A stretch of DNA of 64,000 bases. Source: Zea mays (Eukaryota; Streptophyta; Magnoliopsida; Poales; Poaceae). Shown here piece after piece: positions 43,960 to 54,306 of this stretch. Made by a program: the position numbers and the translations under genes. The notes under the pieces are model-generated. The model was given only the letters and a program-made list of their open reading frames with translations, ran no database searches and was not told the DNA's origin. The stretch's first letter is position 1; each line of letters opens with the position of its first letter. The DNA lies in contig NC_050097.1 in assembly GCF_902167145.1 (NCBI RefSeq), positions 115,601,982 to 115,665,981 on the forward strand, in the 5' to 3' direction.

Positions 43960-44544
43960 GGCAGGAAAATTTATACCGGCGAGAAATGGTAAGCAGACCG
44001 CAAGTGCTAACAATTTCCACAGGCGAGCTACTAAGAAAACCGCCAGTGATAATCATGTTTTAACAGGCAGATTCTTAAGCAAACCGCCAATGCAAATGAC
44101 ATTAGCACTGGCGGTTTTCTTAAGAAACCGCCTTTTGAAACATGTTTATCACTGGGGGTTTGCTTAAGAAACCGCATGTGGAAACATTATTATCACTGGC
44201 GGGCCGCTAAAGAAAACCGCCAGTGATAATCATGTTTCCACATGCGGTTTCTTAAGAAAACCGCGAGTGCTAATGTTATTTCCACTAGCGGTTCGCTAAA
44301 GAAAACCGCCAGTGATAATCATGTTTCCACATGCGGTTTCTTAAGAAAACCGCCAGTGCTAATGTTATTTCCACTAGCGGGCTGCTAAAGGAAATCGCCT
44401 GTGCTAATGATATTTCCACTGGCGGTGGCAAAAAACCGCCAGTGAAAAAGGCCGATTTCTACTGGCCCCTAGCACTGGCGGCACTGAAAAACGTCAGTGC
44501 AAATAGCTCTAGGACCGCCACTATAGAGCTTCTGTGTACTAGTC
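43960..44544. repeat. Hairpin-module cluster 5 (right end)
   Basis: Dense array of ACTGGCGGTTTTCTTAAG / AAACCGCCAGTG type modules in alternating orientation, some joined in near-identical 100-base blocks (44190-44280 and 44280-44370 share ATAATCATGTTTCCACATGC). Ends in AGAGCTTCTGTGTACTAGTC, the right terminus. Confidence 0.85.
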
Positions 44545-45034
44545 ATCTTCAATTCTTGCATTTGAACATCATCCATGATTTGCAAAGACTTCCATCGCCA
44601 CCACTTCTAAAGCTCGATAGACATCAAGGATTTATTGATGTGTTTCCTCCTTTAGAAGTCTCCAAAATCATAACCAGTGAGTATTTCTAAAAATGACCTG
44701 CCTAATTAATGGTATTGGTTTATGATTAAAAGCCACCTTGTTTTGACTTAGCCAAATGGACAAAAATAAAGCATAATGCCATATATATCTCTATTGTTGG
44801 GTCATCATACGCCTCTTATTATTTTTGTACTAGTGGTGCCGCCACAGCCAAGAGAGTCATGCAAAACAGTTTCAAAAATCAAATTCAAGTCTTAGGAGCC
44901 CCTAGCACTAGCAGCTAGGCATGTACACGACTCTATAAGCAGTTTGGGGATGTTATGTACTCAACAAGATATCACATACTCATTGTGTTGTTTGTACGGG
45001 CGTACGACACATGATATGTACCTGCATCTAAGGT
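44545..45034. other. Flank of the composite element, no gene seen
   Basis: A short open phrase (LHLNIIHDLQRLPSPPLLKL, 44550-44610) is Leu-patterned like a leucine-rich repeat but too short to call. The rest is AT-rich. Confidence 0.3.
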
Positions 45035-45190
45035 TAGGGGTGGTAATGGATTACGATCCAAATACTTCTTCATAAAATGGTAGGGCACTAAATAAATATT
45101 AGTTTAAAATGAATACAAATAGAGTCCGATCTTAATCCGATTCGATCCTTAAATCTTATAAAGTATGAAATTTAGATCTCATTGTCACCC
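45035..45190. repeat. hAT-like MITE, copy 2
   Basis: TAGGGGTGGTAATGGATTAC at the left and CATTGTCACCC at the right are imperfect inverted ends. The body matches the copy at 12347-12497 (ACGATCCAAAT..., GATTCGATCCTTAAATCTTAT). No clear target duplication. Confidence 0.6.
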
Positions 45191-45529
45191 ATATCCACGG
45201 TAGCTACATATAGTCTACTTTTCTATTGAAGAAATAATTTGTGCATGATCACACGAGCATGCTAAAGAGGTCAACGAACGGTTGAACCACCTATCGTTTG
45301 TCTTCAGGATTGGTTAAGATCACGCAGGGTAAATCTCATACCAATATTCACATAATACTTTTGAATCACTACTAAAAAATAGTTTCACAAAATAGTGTGA
45401 AAGATTAACAGTGACAGACATATCTAGCGACCGCCTCCGTAAATGATATGGGTGCTCTAAAAAATGCACACATCAAAAATCATTTATGGATGCGGTCCTC
45501 CGAAACCATTGATTAACAGAGGTGGCACA

Positions 45530-46930
45530 TACTATCGGTGTTTTGGGAACACCGCAGATGGTGTGCAAGGGAGACACAAACATTTTATACTAGTTCGGGC
45601 AAGAAATGTCCTTACGTCCAGTCGGGTGCTCTGTGGACCCTGCACTAATGTATGTTTCGGGGAATACAAACTCGATCGAGGGAGAGCTCGATGCTCAAGC
45701 CTTTATTGTAGAAAGTGAAGTGCTCCGTGGAATTACAAGGGTGCACTACTCGATATGACTTGTTCACCTCCCTCTGTTCGAGAAGTCGCCTTCTCCTTTT
45801 ATAGGCCAAGGAGTAGAGGGCTCGACCTTGTCCTATTGCTTCTTGTTGGTGATTCTTGTTTTTTGACGACAGTGGTGCCTGCTAACGTTGTTTCCATTTC
45901 GTCGTGTTGTTGTGGTTGTGTGTGTTGTGCTATTAAGTCATATCTTGTCCTCTGTTATGTCCTTTGAGTCATGGGGAGGTCGTGGCGTCGTGAGCCTATA
46001 CTCGTTTGATGTGCCTTCCCCGAGAAGTTGATCAACCTATCTCTGATGTCATAATCTATATGACAGGTCTCTATACATCTTGTATTGTCATTCAGGTTAC
46101 CTTGTGTTAGGACCTAAAGTTCTCGCACGTCTCCAGAGCAGCTACCAACACGACCTTTTTAATTCTAGGGAGTCAGGCGCGCTCTCGACCCCTTGGTTGA
46201 GTGTGGTAGATGTTGTGGGGCATAGATATCCCTTGGATCCTCGTAACAAAGATTGGGTTCATGGACCGTTAAAGCACCTGAGTGGTTCGGACGACTGATT
46301 TCATGGAATGCCCGGCTAAATTAGACCTAGAGGTGGCACATAGCTTGGAGCCCAAGGATTCGTAGTGGACGTTTCTGATAAGGTCGACACGAAGCTCCGC
46401 ATCGCGCACGAGTTAGAATGGATTTCTGAACATGTAGGATAGGCGATAAGGAAGAATGTTGATTTGTAATCCTAACCGTGTCGTCTATATAAGATGGGTT
46501 AGGTGCCCCTACAAAACGATTTGTCACCCCAATAGTCCAAGAGATCATTCTTACTTCCTCGATATTTCGTAACCTCGAATTTAGAGCAAGATCATCTCCA
46601 CAGCACACAGGACATAGGGTATGACGCATTCTAGTGGCCCAAACCTATATAAATCTTTGTGTTCCATCATGTTAAGCACAAACCATCGAGCTACAATTGA
46701 TCTCGCCAACCAAGCAATAAGTGATCCACCCATAGTGTATTGCTTGTACCAAACAACGATAGACATTACTAAAATTCATACCGTGTCCCGACCCCAAGAG
46801 ATCAGGATCGAGCGAGGCGAAGTTGAGGGGTTGGTTTCATCCTTCGAGAGTTTTAATTCTTGCGTTATTTTTGGGTTCATACTTGACCCGGGTTACCCAT
46901 CCACAACTACATGTAGCCCCTAAGCCTCCG
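45530..46930 (+). repeat. Decayed LTR-like sequence
   Basis: Begins TATCGGTGTTTTGGGAACACC, similar to the TGTCGGTGTTTT start of many grass gypsy LTRs, and continues with the phrase TTTTATACTAGTTCGGGCA common in such LTRs. CCCCTAAGCCTCCGAGGGAG near 46918 is another gypsy-type phrase. No internal domain or partner LTR in the window. 45369 (CACTACTAAAAAATAG) may be an unrelated CACTA end just left of it. Confidence 0.4.
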
Positions 46931-47159
46931 AGGGAGCCTTATGCTCCTTTGGAGGTTTCATTTTGATTTTTGATGAGGACGTGCGAGTAGACTTAGTGGC
47001 TCTATCCCTCGAGTCTCTGAAGGAACAATGGGTTCGTTAGGAGGGTCTCTCGTTCAAAGCATGTGCTCGATATCATGCTACAATCTCATTTTTTATTTCA
47101 TTTCAAGATGCTAATCCCTAAGCCTCCATTTTGTTATAGTGAACTGATCAGGGGCCGTT

Positions 47160-48110
47160 CCGACTTTATATCTCAAAGTAGCCTAGAGAGGGGGTGAATA
47201 GGCTACACCCGAAAATATCAACAAAAACTCAAAACAAACTAAGATGAACCGATTCAATCGGTGTAGGCCGGTTCAACTACTACCTAGAGCAGTTCAACCA
47301 TTCTAAACTGGTTCAACTGGTTAAATCAATAATAAAGCAAAATTATCTTAAAGATTAACAAGTAAGCCTTTGATTTCTGAAGTCCTTGATTTTCCAAAGG
47401 TATGTGTGTAGTAGATCTAAGAGGGAGTGGTCCTTAAAACCTATACACAAAAAGTTATGTGTCAATCCTTGCGCACTATGATTAGAGTAAGATGGAATAA
47501 GAACAACCATAATTGCAAAAAACACAAGAACACAAGATTTACTCTAAGGTTCGGTCACACCACTTAGGTGCCCTACTTCCACATTGAGGATCCCACAAAG
47601 AGCTGAGTATTTTTCAACACTAATCATCCCCTCACCGACCATACAGATCAAGATGAGGTCACTCACTAGATGCTCGAGGAGCAAGCGATACAAACTTCTT
47701 GAGGCCTTCCACAAACTTTGAGACTCTCAAGTGACGACTAGACATCTAGAAGCTCCAAGAGTAACAAATCCGCTCAAGGTTTTAATGTTTGCCCAAAGCT
47801 CAAAGCAAGTGAGATGGAATAATGGAACTCAAAAATTGAAGATCTTAACCTCACACCAAGTTTTCCCACCATGATTTGGGGAGAAGATTTGGGGTGCAAG
47901 TGACAAGGGAGAGAGTAAATGCTCTTTTTCAACTTTTGTCTCAAGTTTGATGTGAATTGAACATGTGGAGAGAGGTTGAAGAAACAAAATGGAGGCTATA
48001 TATATGTGTGGGCATCCACATCTAGCCATTTGGGTGAAGTCTGTGAGATATGCGGTTGAACTGCATAAAGGATTGGTTGAACCGCTTTTCAATAGAAAGA
48101 AATGTTAGTA
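47160..48110. repeat. Remnant of a copia (Sirevirus-like) LTR
   Basis: The phrase GCCTAGAGAGGGGGTGAATAGG (shortened: CTAGAGAGGGGGTGAATAGG) near 47190 and repeated GGTTCAACT / GGTTGAACC motifs are typical of LTRs of grass copia elements. No ends could be fixed and no coding domain is present. It lies downstream of the P450 gene. Confidence 0.4.
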
Positions 48111-48559
48111 AACACTAAGGGAGTAGGGTGCTTCCTTTTGAGAGAGAGTTCATACTCTTTTATGCATGCCTCTGTTAATTAGGGAGCATGTCTCCCTATA
48201 TTTTTTATAGTAATGATGTTTGACTTGTGTTGAAAAAAGAACATGAAGCGGGCAACAGGGGTGCAAGGCAAAGTGAGCGGACATGGAGTTGCTATCCACC
48301 ATAGAAAGTTACATCCAATTTCTTACTTTTAATGGAGTTGTTTTTCAAACCCTTAGAAGGGTACTTTTTCTCTTTTTGGCAAAAAACAAAGTAGAAGTTT
48401 CATTTAGGAAGCTCCTGAAGTTGCTCTATGTAAAACAAACTAGTGGCCTACAAGATGGGCATAGAAAAGTTCACCCTTATTCAGAAATAGGAAGATGCAA
48501 TGATCGATCATCAAAGGACCTCAAGTTAAGGTGCAGGTAGCTTTAACCACCCCCCATAC

Positions 48560-50478
48560 CTATGCCATAGTAGAGTATACATATGGGATGGCTCTCAAAT
48601 GCAGGTCTAACTTTTTGGTGACACCCATCCCGTATTGCTCAGACATTTCCACCATCTTTGGGCTCACTCCATCCGGAAGAGCCCAGTCGAAGTGGTAGAG
48701 AAGGTTTGCCAATGCAATCTCTAGAGTAGAAGTGGCAAACATGATTGCAGGGCAGCGTCGACGACCAGCACCGAAGGGGGTGAACTCAAAATCGGTCCCT
48801 TTGTAGTCGACATTGTTATTCTGAAACCTCTCTGGGCTAAAATCTTCAGGGTTGTTCCAGTACCTTGAATCCCTGGAGATCGCAAATGCGTTCACGAGCA
48901 CCTTGGTGCCTTTGGGAATGTGGTAGCCCATGACTTGGCAATCCTCTCTCGACTCACGCGGGACCAACAGAGGGTTTGGAGGATGCAGCCGAAGAACCTC
49001 CTTGATAACCATTGGTAGGTAGGTGAGGCCAACGAGGTCAGTGTTCGTGATGACACCTCGTCGTGACCCACCTAGCACGCGACGAATGTCCTCTTGTGTC
49101 TTTCTCATCGTCTCTGATTTCTTTATTAGCTCTGACATAGCCCACTCCATCGTGGACCCTAGGGTTGTGGTGGCACCTCCGAATATGTCCTGAAACAAGT
49201 ACATAGTAATTTGTATGTTATTACGTGTACTTTGTCTATCATAGAACAGACAACTCTAGGTCTACTCTCGGTCGAAATCAATCTATCATAAAATTTAGCC
49301 AAATTTTGTATGTCCCCACATAGGTATATATGCTACAGATTTATATTTCATGTTGAATTTGTTGGTACTTATCTAAACTAGTAAATATTAATACCTTTTT
49401 ATATAACTTTGGTCGACTTGAAAAAAAAATTGAGTTGACACTATATATGACTGTAAAATGTAATTCTTTAATTTGGGACTGATGGAGAATTTAATGTGAA
49501 TTGATATGTTAAAATAAGTGCAAAGAGAACAAGAGTAGGGGTACTTACAAACATGACGGCGCCTATAATCTCGGAGGTGAGAGGGAAAGCTAGCGAGCCC
49601 TCCTTCTGCAGCCTGAGCAGCACGCCGAGAAGATCCTCTGCAGGATGGTCGTGCAAGCTGCAGTTGTCCCCATCGTCGCTGGTGCTGGCAGCTTTGCGGC
49701 TCTCGATGATGGACGCGATGATGCGCTGGATACCGCCGTAGCTCCTCAGGAGACGGCGCTCGCCGATGCTCAGCCACCGTACCAGCCTCGACGACGGGAA
49801 CAGGTCCACCAGGAAGAAGCCCGACACCAGCTGGCTGACCTCGTTGTACCGGCAGATGAAGTCGGCCTTCTCGGCGCAGTTGCCACCGAACATGGCCCTC
49901 GCCACGAGGTCCGGCGCGAGCGCCTTCACCTCGGCGCTGACGTTGACGGCTCCACGGGCGGCGGCGGCGGCGACGGACTGGAGGAGGCGTCCCACCTCGT
50001 GGGCTCTGATGGACTCGATGCGCTTGACCTGCGTGGCGCTGAGAAGCTCCACGACGGTGATCTTCTTCATCTGACGCCACCGGTCGCCGTAGGGGGCGAA
50101 GCCGAGCCCCTTTGCCCTTGCAGCCGACGATGTCGATGGTGACGCTGGTGGTCGGGCGGGAGCAGAAGGCGAGGTCGTGGGTCTTCATCACCAGCTCCGC
50201 TGCCTCGGCGCTGGACACCACCAGCGTCGGGACCTCGCCAAGGCGGAGGAACATGAGGGGGCCGTGCCGACGGGACAGCTCCATCATGGTGCGGTGTCCT
50301 AGGCCGCGCACCACGTGGTGGATGCTGCCGATGACCGGAAGGGTCCATGGCCCAGGCGGCAGTCGTCGCCGGGAACGGCAGTGGCTTTCCCCACGACTGC
50401 GGGCTTGTGAAACCAAAGGAGGAGGACTATCACTGTTGCTAGGGAAACTGCATACAAGGTGGTGATGAGAAGTTCCAT
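48560..50478 (-). CDS. Cytochrome P450, CYP71 clan, two exons, with two apparent frameshifts
   Basis: Exon 1 (50478-49549) starts MELLITTLYAVSLATVIVLL, a membrane anchor, then the Pro hinge RRRLPPGPWTLPVIG. The C-helix Trp-Arg region is at about 50075. Donor GTAAGT and acceptor TTTCAG bound a 359 bp intron (49190-49548, phase 0). Exon 2 (49189-48560) has the I-helix, KEVLRLHPP (ExxR), SPERF and the heme loop FGAGRRRCPA, about 519 residues in all. One frame change lies near 50370; a second comes from an extra base in a G run near 50107. The I-helix reads GGATTT, lacking the usual acidic residue, and the heme loop ends CPA instead of CPG. It would oxidise a small metabolite at the ER. Either a recent pseudogene or sequence error. 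Confidence 0.85.
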
Positions 50479-50530
50479 CTGGAAACTTTCGAATGGAACT
50501 CCGCTCCGGCCAGCGTTAAGTAACACGCTG

Positions 50531-50540
50531 GATTTATAGT
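50531..50540 (-). promoter_or_regulatory. TATA box of the P450 gene
   Basis: Minus strand ACTATAAATC, 55 bases upstream of the chosen ATG at 50478. This supports that start over the longer open frame beginning at 50571, which would lie upstream of the TATA box. Confidence 0.6.
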
Positions 50541-50578
50541 ATAGGTCGGAACTCGGCTCGGCTGAAACCAATCCAAGA

Positions 50579-51419
50579 GATTGAAAATGCTGTGACCTGC
50601 TCTCAATGCAAAGATAAAGTATCTTATTTTGTGTTGGACTCTCTACACCATAATTACCGTTCCATGCATGCGGGTCCCCTAAACTATGCTCTCAAAGATA
50701 AAGTATACTAGTCGGTTGTCCGTGCGTTACGACGGCTTACAACAATACCTACGTAAACTATCAATCAAAAAAATTTCAAGATTTTTTATTGATTGTCTCC
50801 ATTCTCTGTATAATATATTTTTTGATTTGGCTAACTGATGTTATTGTTTACTTCATACAAATATGTCTTGGTACAACACGACCAATGAAGTGAACGATTA
50901 GAAGAGAGTTCACAACGATTGACTGAATGAGCAGAGATTATAAAATGATATAATTCCATCATATAGAGGCCAAATAAGAGAAAGTTTGTGAGATCATGTT
51001 TATTAAATAAGTCTCATGAAGTCAAACTTATAAAAAAGATAGATCAAAATATGGAGTGATTGCTAAAGTCAGGCATCAACAAAAACTGGACGTGCTCCAT
51101 ATAAATTACGCTACATCGTAGAAATTACTAACGTTTAAAACCAACAAATAACCTTTCATTTTGCTGTTAGTGTGACAAATCATTGCTGTTCCATCCAATT
51201 CAGCAACCTCAAACACCATGTAGTCCATTGCACCAATGTGGTCTCAGAAACGACCTAATGCTTGCAAGAGCAAAGAACGTCGTGCCATGATTGGGCTGTA
51301 GTATCGGCCCATAGTGCTGGCCCAACCCGGCACAATTATTTTTTTATTTTACAAAAAACGTATATACCTATATACAATTTATATTCATTATTAAAAACAT
51401 CTTAGCATGATGTTCTACT
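50579..51419. other. Intergenic sequence upstream of the P450 gene
   Basis: No gene. GTCCGTGCGTTACGAC near 50718 and TTTAAGTATAGTATAGATTA near 51850 are phrases seen together at edges of some grass repeats, so 50.7-51.87 kb may be one old non-coding element; no TIR or hairpin end could be confirmed. Confidence 0.3.
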
Positions 51420-51495
51420 GGCTAGACAGTTTCACCTATTGTCTCCCACCCTTCTTCCATCAGGGCATGGGTTCGAACCCCACCTCGTGCACCGG
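51420..51495 (+). repeat. tRNA-like module
   Basis: A weak A-box (CTGGCTAGACAGTT) and a good B-box (GGGTTCGAACCCC, about 51470-51482). Too degenerate for a tRNA gene. It lies next to the tandem duplication at 51513-51759. Confidence 0.4.
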
Positions 51496-51512
51496 TTTTT
51501 AACATTTTATGA

Positions 51513-51759
51513 TGATTTAATTAAATAGATCGATGGCCCTAACGGGCTAGCCCGACACAGTTAGCAGAGCAGCATGACATGCCTGTGCCATAGTTGTGGT
51601 TAACGTGCATCTAGCCCGTGTCGGGCGTCGTTACGCTGATTTAATTAAATAGATCGACGGGCTAACGGGATGGCCCGACACAATTAGCAGGCCGGCATGA
51701 CGTGTCTGTGCTATAGTTGTGGCCCGCGTGCATCTAGTCCGTGTCGGGCGTCGTTTGGT
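51513..51759. repeat. Tandem duplication, 124 bp unit, two copies
   Basis: Both copies begin TGATTTAATTAAATAGATCG (51513 and 51637) and run through GCCCGACACA, TAGTTGTGG and GCCCGTGTCGGGCGTCGTT. They differ at about one base in ten. GC-rich GGCCCGACAC blocks repeat as in known unclassified grass repeats. Confidence 0.85.
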
Positions 51760-52439
51760 GTTTATAGACGTGCGGCGGATTAATTTGAAATAGCTGTGAG
51801 GGGTTATTTGTAAAAAAATGACGCATGACGACCGTTGAAACTGGTGCTTTAAGTATAGTATAGATTATTTTGCCAGCATTATTGACACCAGATCTGCATG
51901 AAAAGATGACACACATCATCCACTTAAAGAACGCATGCATTTCAGAGAATCTTTACAAAGCCAAGCCAATCCAAATAGTTACAATAGTCTCCAATAGTTA
52001 CAATTGCCCAACCAACAACCAGCGGCATGCATGCACGTCCTCTCACAAACTACATGCACTTTCTATTTTTATGATAGATCCGATAATTATGGTAAGTTGT
52101 ATAAGTTTTCATTGCATGTGCACAAATTTTGTATGACATTTTCGTTTCTACTGCATGCGGGCAATAATTAGATGACAGGTATTGCGCAAAGCATAAATCT
52201 TTATAAAAAGTTGCATAAATAACTACATTGGGCATCATAATAGAAGAAAAATGACCCAACCAACAACCTCGCGGAAAATTAGGGGCAATTTTATGGCAGA
52301 TACAATTTTAGGGCGGAAAATATATAGCGGTTGTTTGATCATGCGTGCATACGGGATCTGCTTTTATGGCAGGGACGATTTATTGATTGGTTTTAGGTCC
52401 AAAAATTATGATAGACATAAAAAACCGGCAATGGTTTAC

Positions 52440-53010
52440 ACATCTCTAGGTTCGAGCGTAAAAACATTCAGTTTTAAGTGTAAAAACTCTTAGTTATGAG
52501 CGTAAATACCGAGCCAACGTGAGAGATGTTGATAACACTGATACATTGTATTCATGGTCATAAAAATCCTCAAGTTTGAGCATATATAGTGTTTAGAGAT
52601 AGCGTAAATGTTGATTCACTCCCAACCAATAGCCGACACGTCCATGTGGGCACCATAAATCAATTGATTTGATTAAGTGAGTTGATTAGGAGATTTAATT
52701 AGGTGAATTGATAAGAGAATTTGATTTTTTAAGGCAGCCACGGACTCCATAAATCAATGGATTCCCTTTTCAATGCGCATGCGGAAAATATGGCATGCGG
52801 TACACTGGTGAACGGACTCCAGATTCAAGCATAAAATTCTTCAGTTTTTAGCGTAAAAACCCTTAGCTTTGACCGATACCGAGCTAACGTGAGAAGTGAT
52901 GATAACTCTGATGCGTTGTATTTATGATCGTAAAAATCCTCAAGTTTGAACATATAATAGTGTTAGTTAAATCGTAAATGTTGATTTACTCCTAACCAAC
53001 AGTCCATGAA
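52440..53010. repeat. Direct repeat pair of about 190 bp
   Basis: 52445-52632 and 52811-53006 share phrases in order: CAGTTTT, GCGTAAAAAC / GTGTAAAAAC, ACCGAGC, AACGTGAGA, ATAAAAATCCTCAAGTTTGA and CGTAAATGTTGATT. They are separated by about 180 bp containing a short TTGATTAAGTGAG...TTGATAAGAG set. No coding capacity. Region 51760-52440 to the left is AT-rich with no gene seen. Confidence 0.75.
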
Positions 53011-53049
53011 AACGTGTTCAAACAGGTAATAAAAATACATAAAAGCTTT

Positions 53050-53640
53050 CTACGGCTAGCATAAATAGTAACAACATATAGAATACCTAGTCCCCAATGC
53101 CTCCTTGGTCTCCACTCCCTCTTCCATCCTGTTACGACGTTCGCGCCTGCCTTCTCCACACATGCGGTGTGAGCCGCTGCTAGATGCGCCAGACTTCTCC
53201 CCATGTGCGGTGACGACCTTGACCATGCGCAAGCCATCGAGAGAGTGGCAGCGCACGCGGTGACGGCCTTGACCATGTGCTGGACGATCTCAACGGTGGC
53301 GACGCGTGGTGAGTGGGACGTGAGGAGGCACGCGGTGAGGTTGCCTATGGCATGCCAAATCTCGAGGGCGATGATCCCCGACTGATGGCGGTGCAACACG
53401 CAATGGCATAAAGGACGGGTGGGTTGTTGAGCAGGCGCTCCTCGTGCGGCTTGAGCTGGAAACGCCAGGCGACACCTCTAATGCGGATGCCCCCAACTCA
53501 GGAGGCGAGGAGGTGGTATCGGCGCCCAGATGGAGGTGATCGGCGCATGAAGACGATGAGGTCACCATTGGGGCCTCGCCGCCGTGTCGAATTGAGCCTC
53601 GCCTAGCGCAACCGCTGCCGTCGCCGAAACCTTAATTCGT
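53050..53640 (-). pseudogene. GC-rich fragment of an unrecognised plant gene
   Basis: Minus-strand frame pieces read EERLLNNPPVLYAIACC-like sequence (needs frame changes) and GIIALEIWHAIGNLTACLLT, then VATVEIVQHMVKAVTACAAT. Base composition is much richer in GC than the surroundings, and the Ala/Leu helix pattern looks like real protein, perhaps a helical-repeat or exon-end fragment. No full domain, start or splice site is secure. It could have been carried here by a transposon. Confidence 0.4.
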
Positions 53641-53952
53641 GGTGGTCTCAGGCAGCTTTTATAGATGGGCCAGGGTCTGGTCTGCTGGAGGTGGTGTGAC
53701 TGAACCTAAAGGAATCGTTGGGTTAGGGCTTCCCCTACCTATTGGAAGAACAGGGCTCCAAAAACTAATTCAACTAAATACAAACTAACTAATTCAAAAA
53801 CTAAAGAAGAAAATAAATCTTTGTCACCACACAAGATGATAGGATCAACTTGCTATCATTTTCAATAATTGGATAAGTGAAATATTCAATATAATGTCTT
53901 GGCAAAAACTAGCATCACCTTTCTAAAAAACCACCATAAATAGAGCTCCTCT

Positions 53953-54162
53953 CTATCCATAGCGCCCGAAGAAGTGCTTTAACAATAAAATAAAATATAA
54001 TATATATAGGTCTCTGTTGCTGACAACAAATGGTACAAATGTTCTACCTTTAGTATCGGTTGGCACCATGAAAGTAATATAATGCTCATATGCAACTTTA
54101 GCAGTGAGCACAATTTGACCTTTCGTGGTCGCTTCCATGTACCATTTGTGCCATCGAAACAT
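53953..54162 (-). pseudogene. Fragment resembling the pre-Ulp1 segment of CACTA second genes
   Basis: Reads MFRWHKWYMEATTKGQIVLT, then AKVAYEHYITFMVPTDT. The pattern '.lH.WYm.A...G......v...H' resembles RLHDWYMCASSVGIDAISVH in the gene at 40154-43776, so it may be a relic of another transposon gene of that class. Only about 70 residues, ending at stops. Confidence 0.35.
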
Positions 54163-54306
54163 TTTTGTTAGTGGCTGCTTATTAATCTACACGAGCATTA
54201 TATTGCCGGTCGTCTCATATGATATGTTTATGGCTAGTATATTTAATTTAGAAAAAAAGTCAAAATTACTGTTTATGTTTATGGCTAGTATATTTATCTT
54301 AGCAAT

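Larger units (their letters stand above)
22121..44544 (+). mobile_element. Large composite CACTA element carrying TNP2, a Ulp1-like gene and Harbinger-type genes
   Basis: Left end ATCTAGTAGAAAAGAGCTCT at 22121 and right end AGAGCTTCTGTGTACTAGTC at 44544 are similar when one is reversed (CTAGTA...GAGCTCTAAGGTGGCGG against CTAGTA...AGCTCTATAGTGGCGG). That fits CACTA termini with decayed outer bases. Both ends carry arrays of ACTGGCGGTT / ACCGCCAGT. Inside are a TNP2 gene, an acidic ORF and a DUF8039/Ulp1-type gene, plus PIF/Harbinger transposase and Myb-like genes. Removing the inserted LTR element and MITE leaves about 15.4 kb. No matching 3 bp target duplication is visible (ACT against ATC), so the outer limits are tentative. 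Confidence 0.6.

Noticed and set aside
44550..44690. Possible leucine-rich-repeat (NLR) gene fragment
   Set aside because: Only about 20 residues fit the Leu spacing; too short to support.
45369..45530. Left end of another CACTA element (CACTACTAAAAAATAG)
   Set aside because: No matching right end, subterminal array or target duplication found; kept only as a remark.
49553..50465. Several plus-strand frames over the P450 gene
   Set aside because: Antisense frames in GC-rich exon sequence; the minus strand has all P450 motifs and splice sites.
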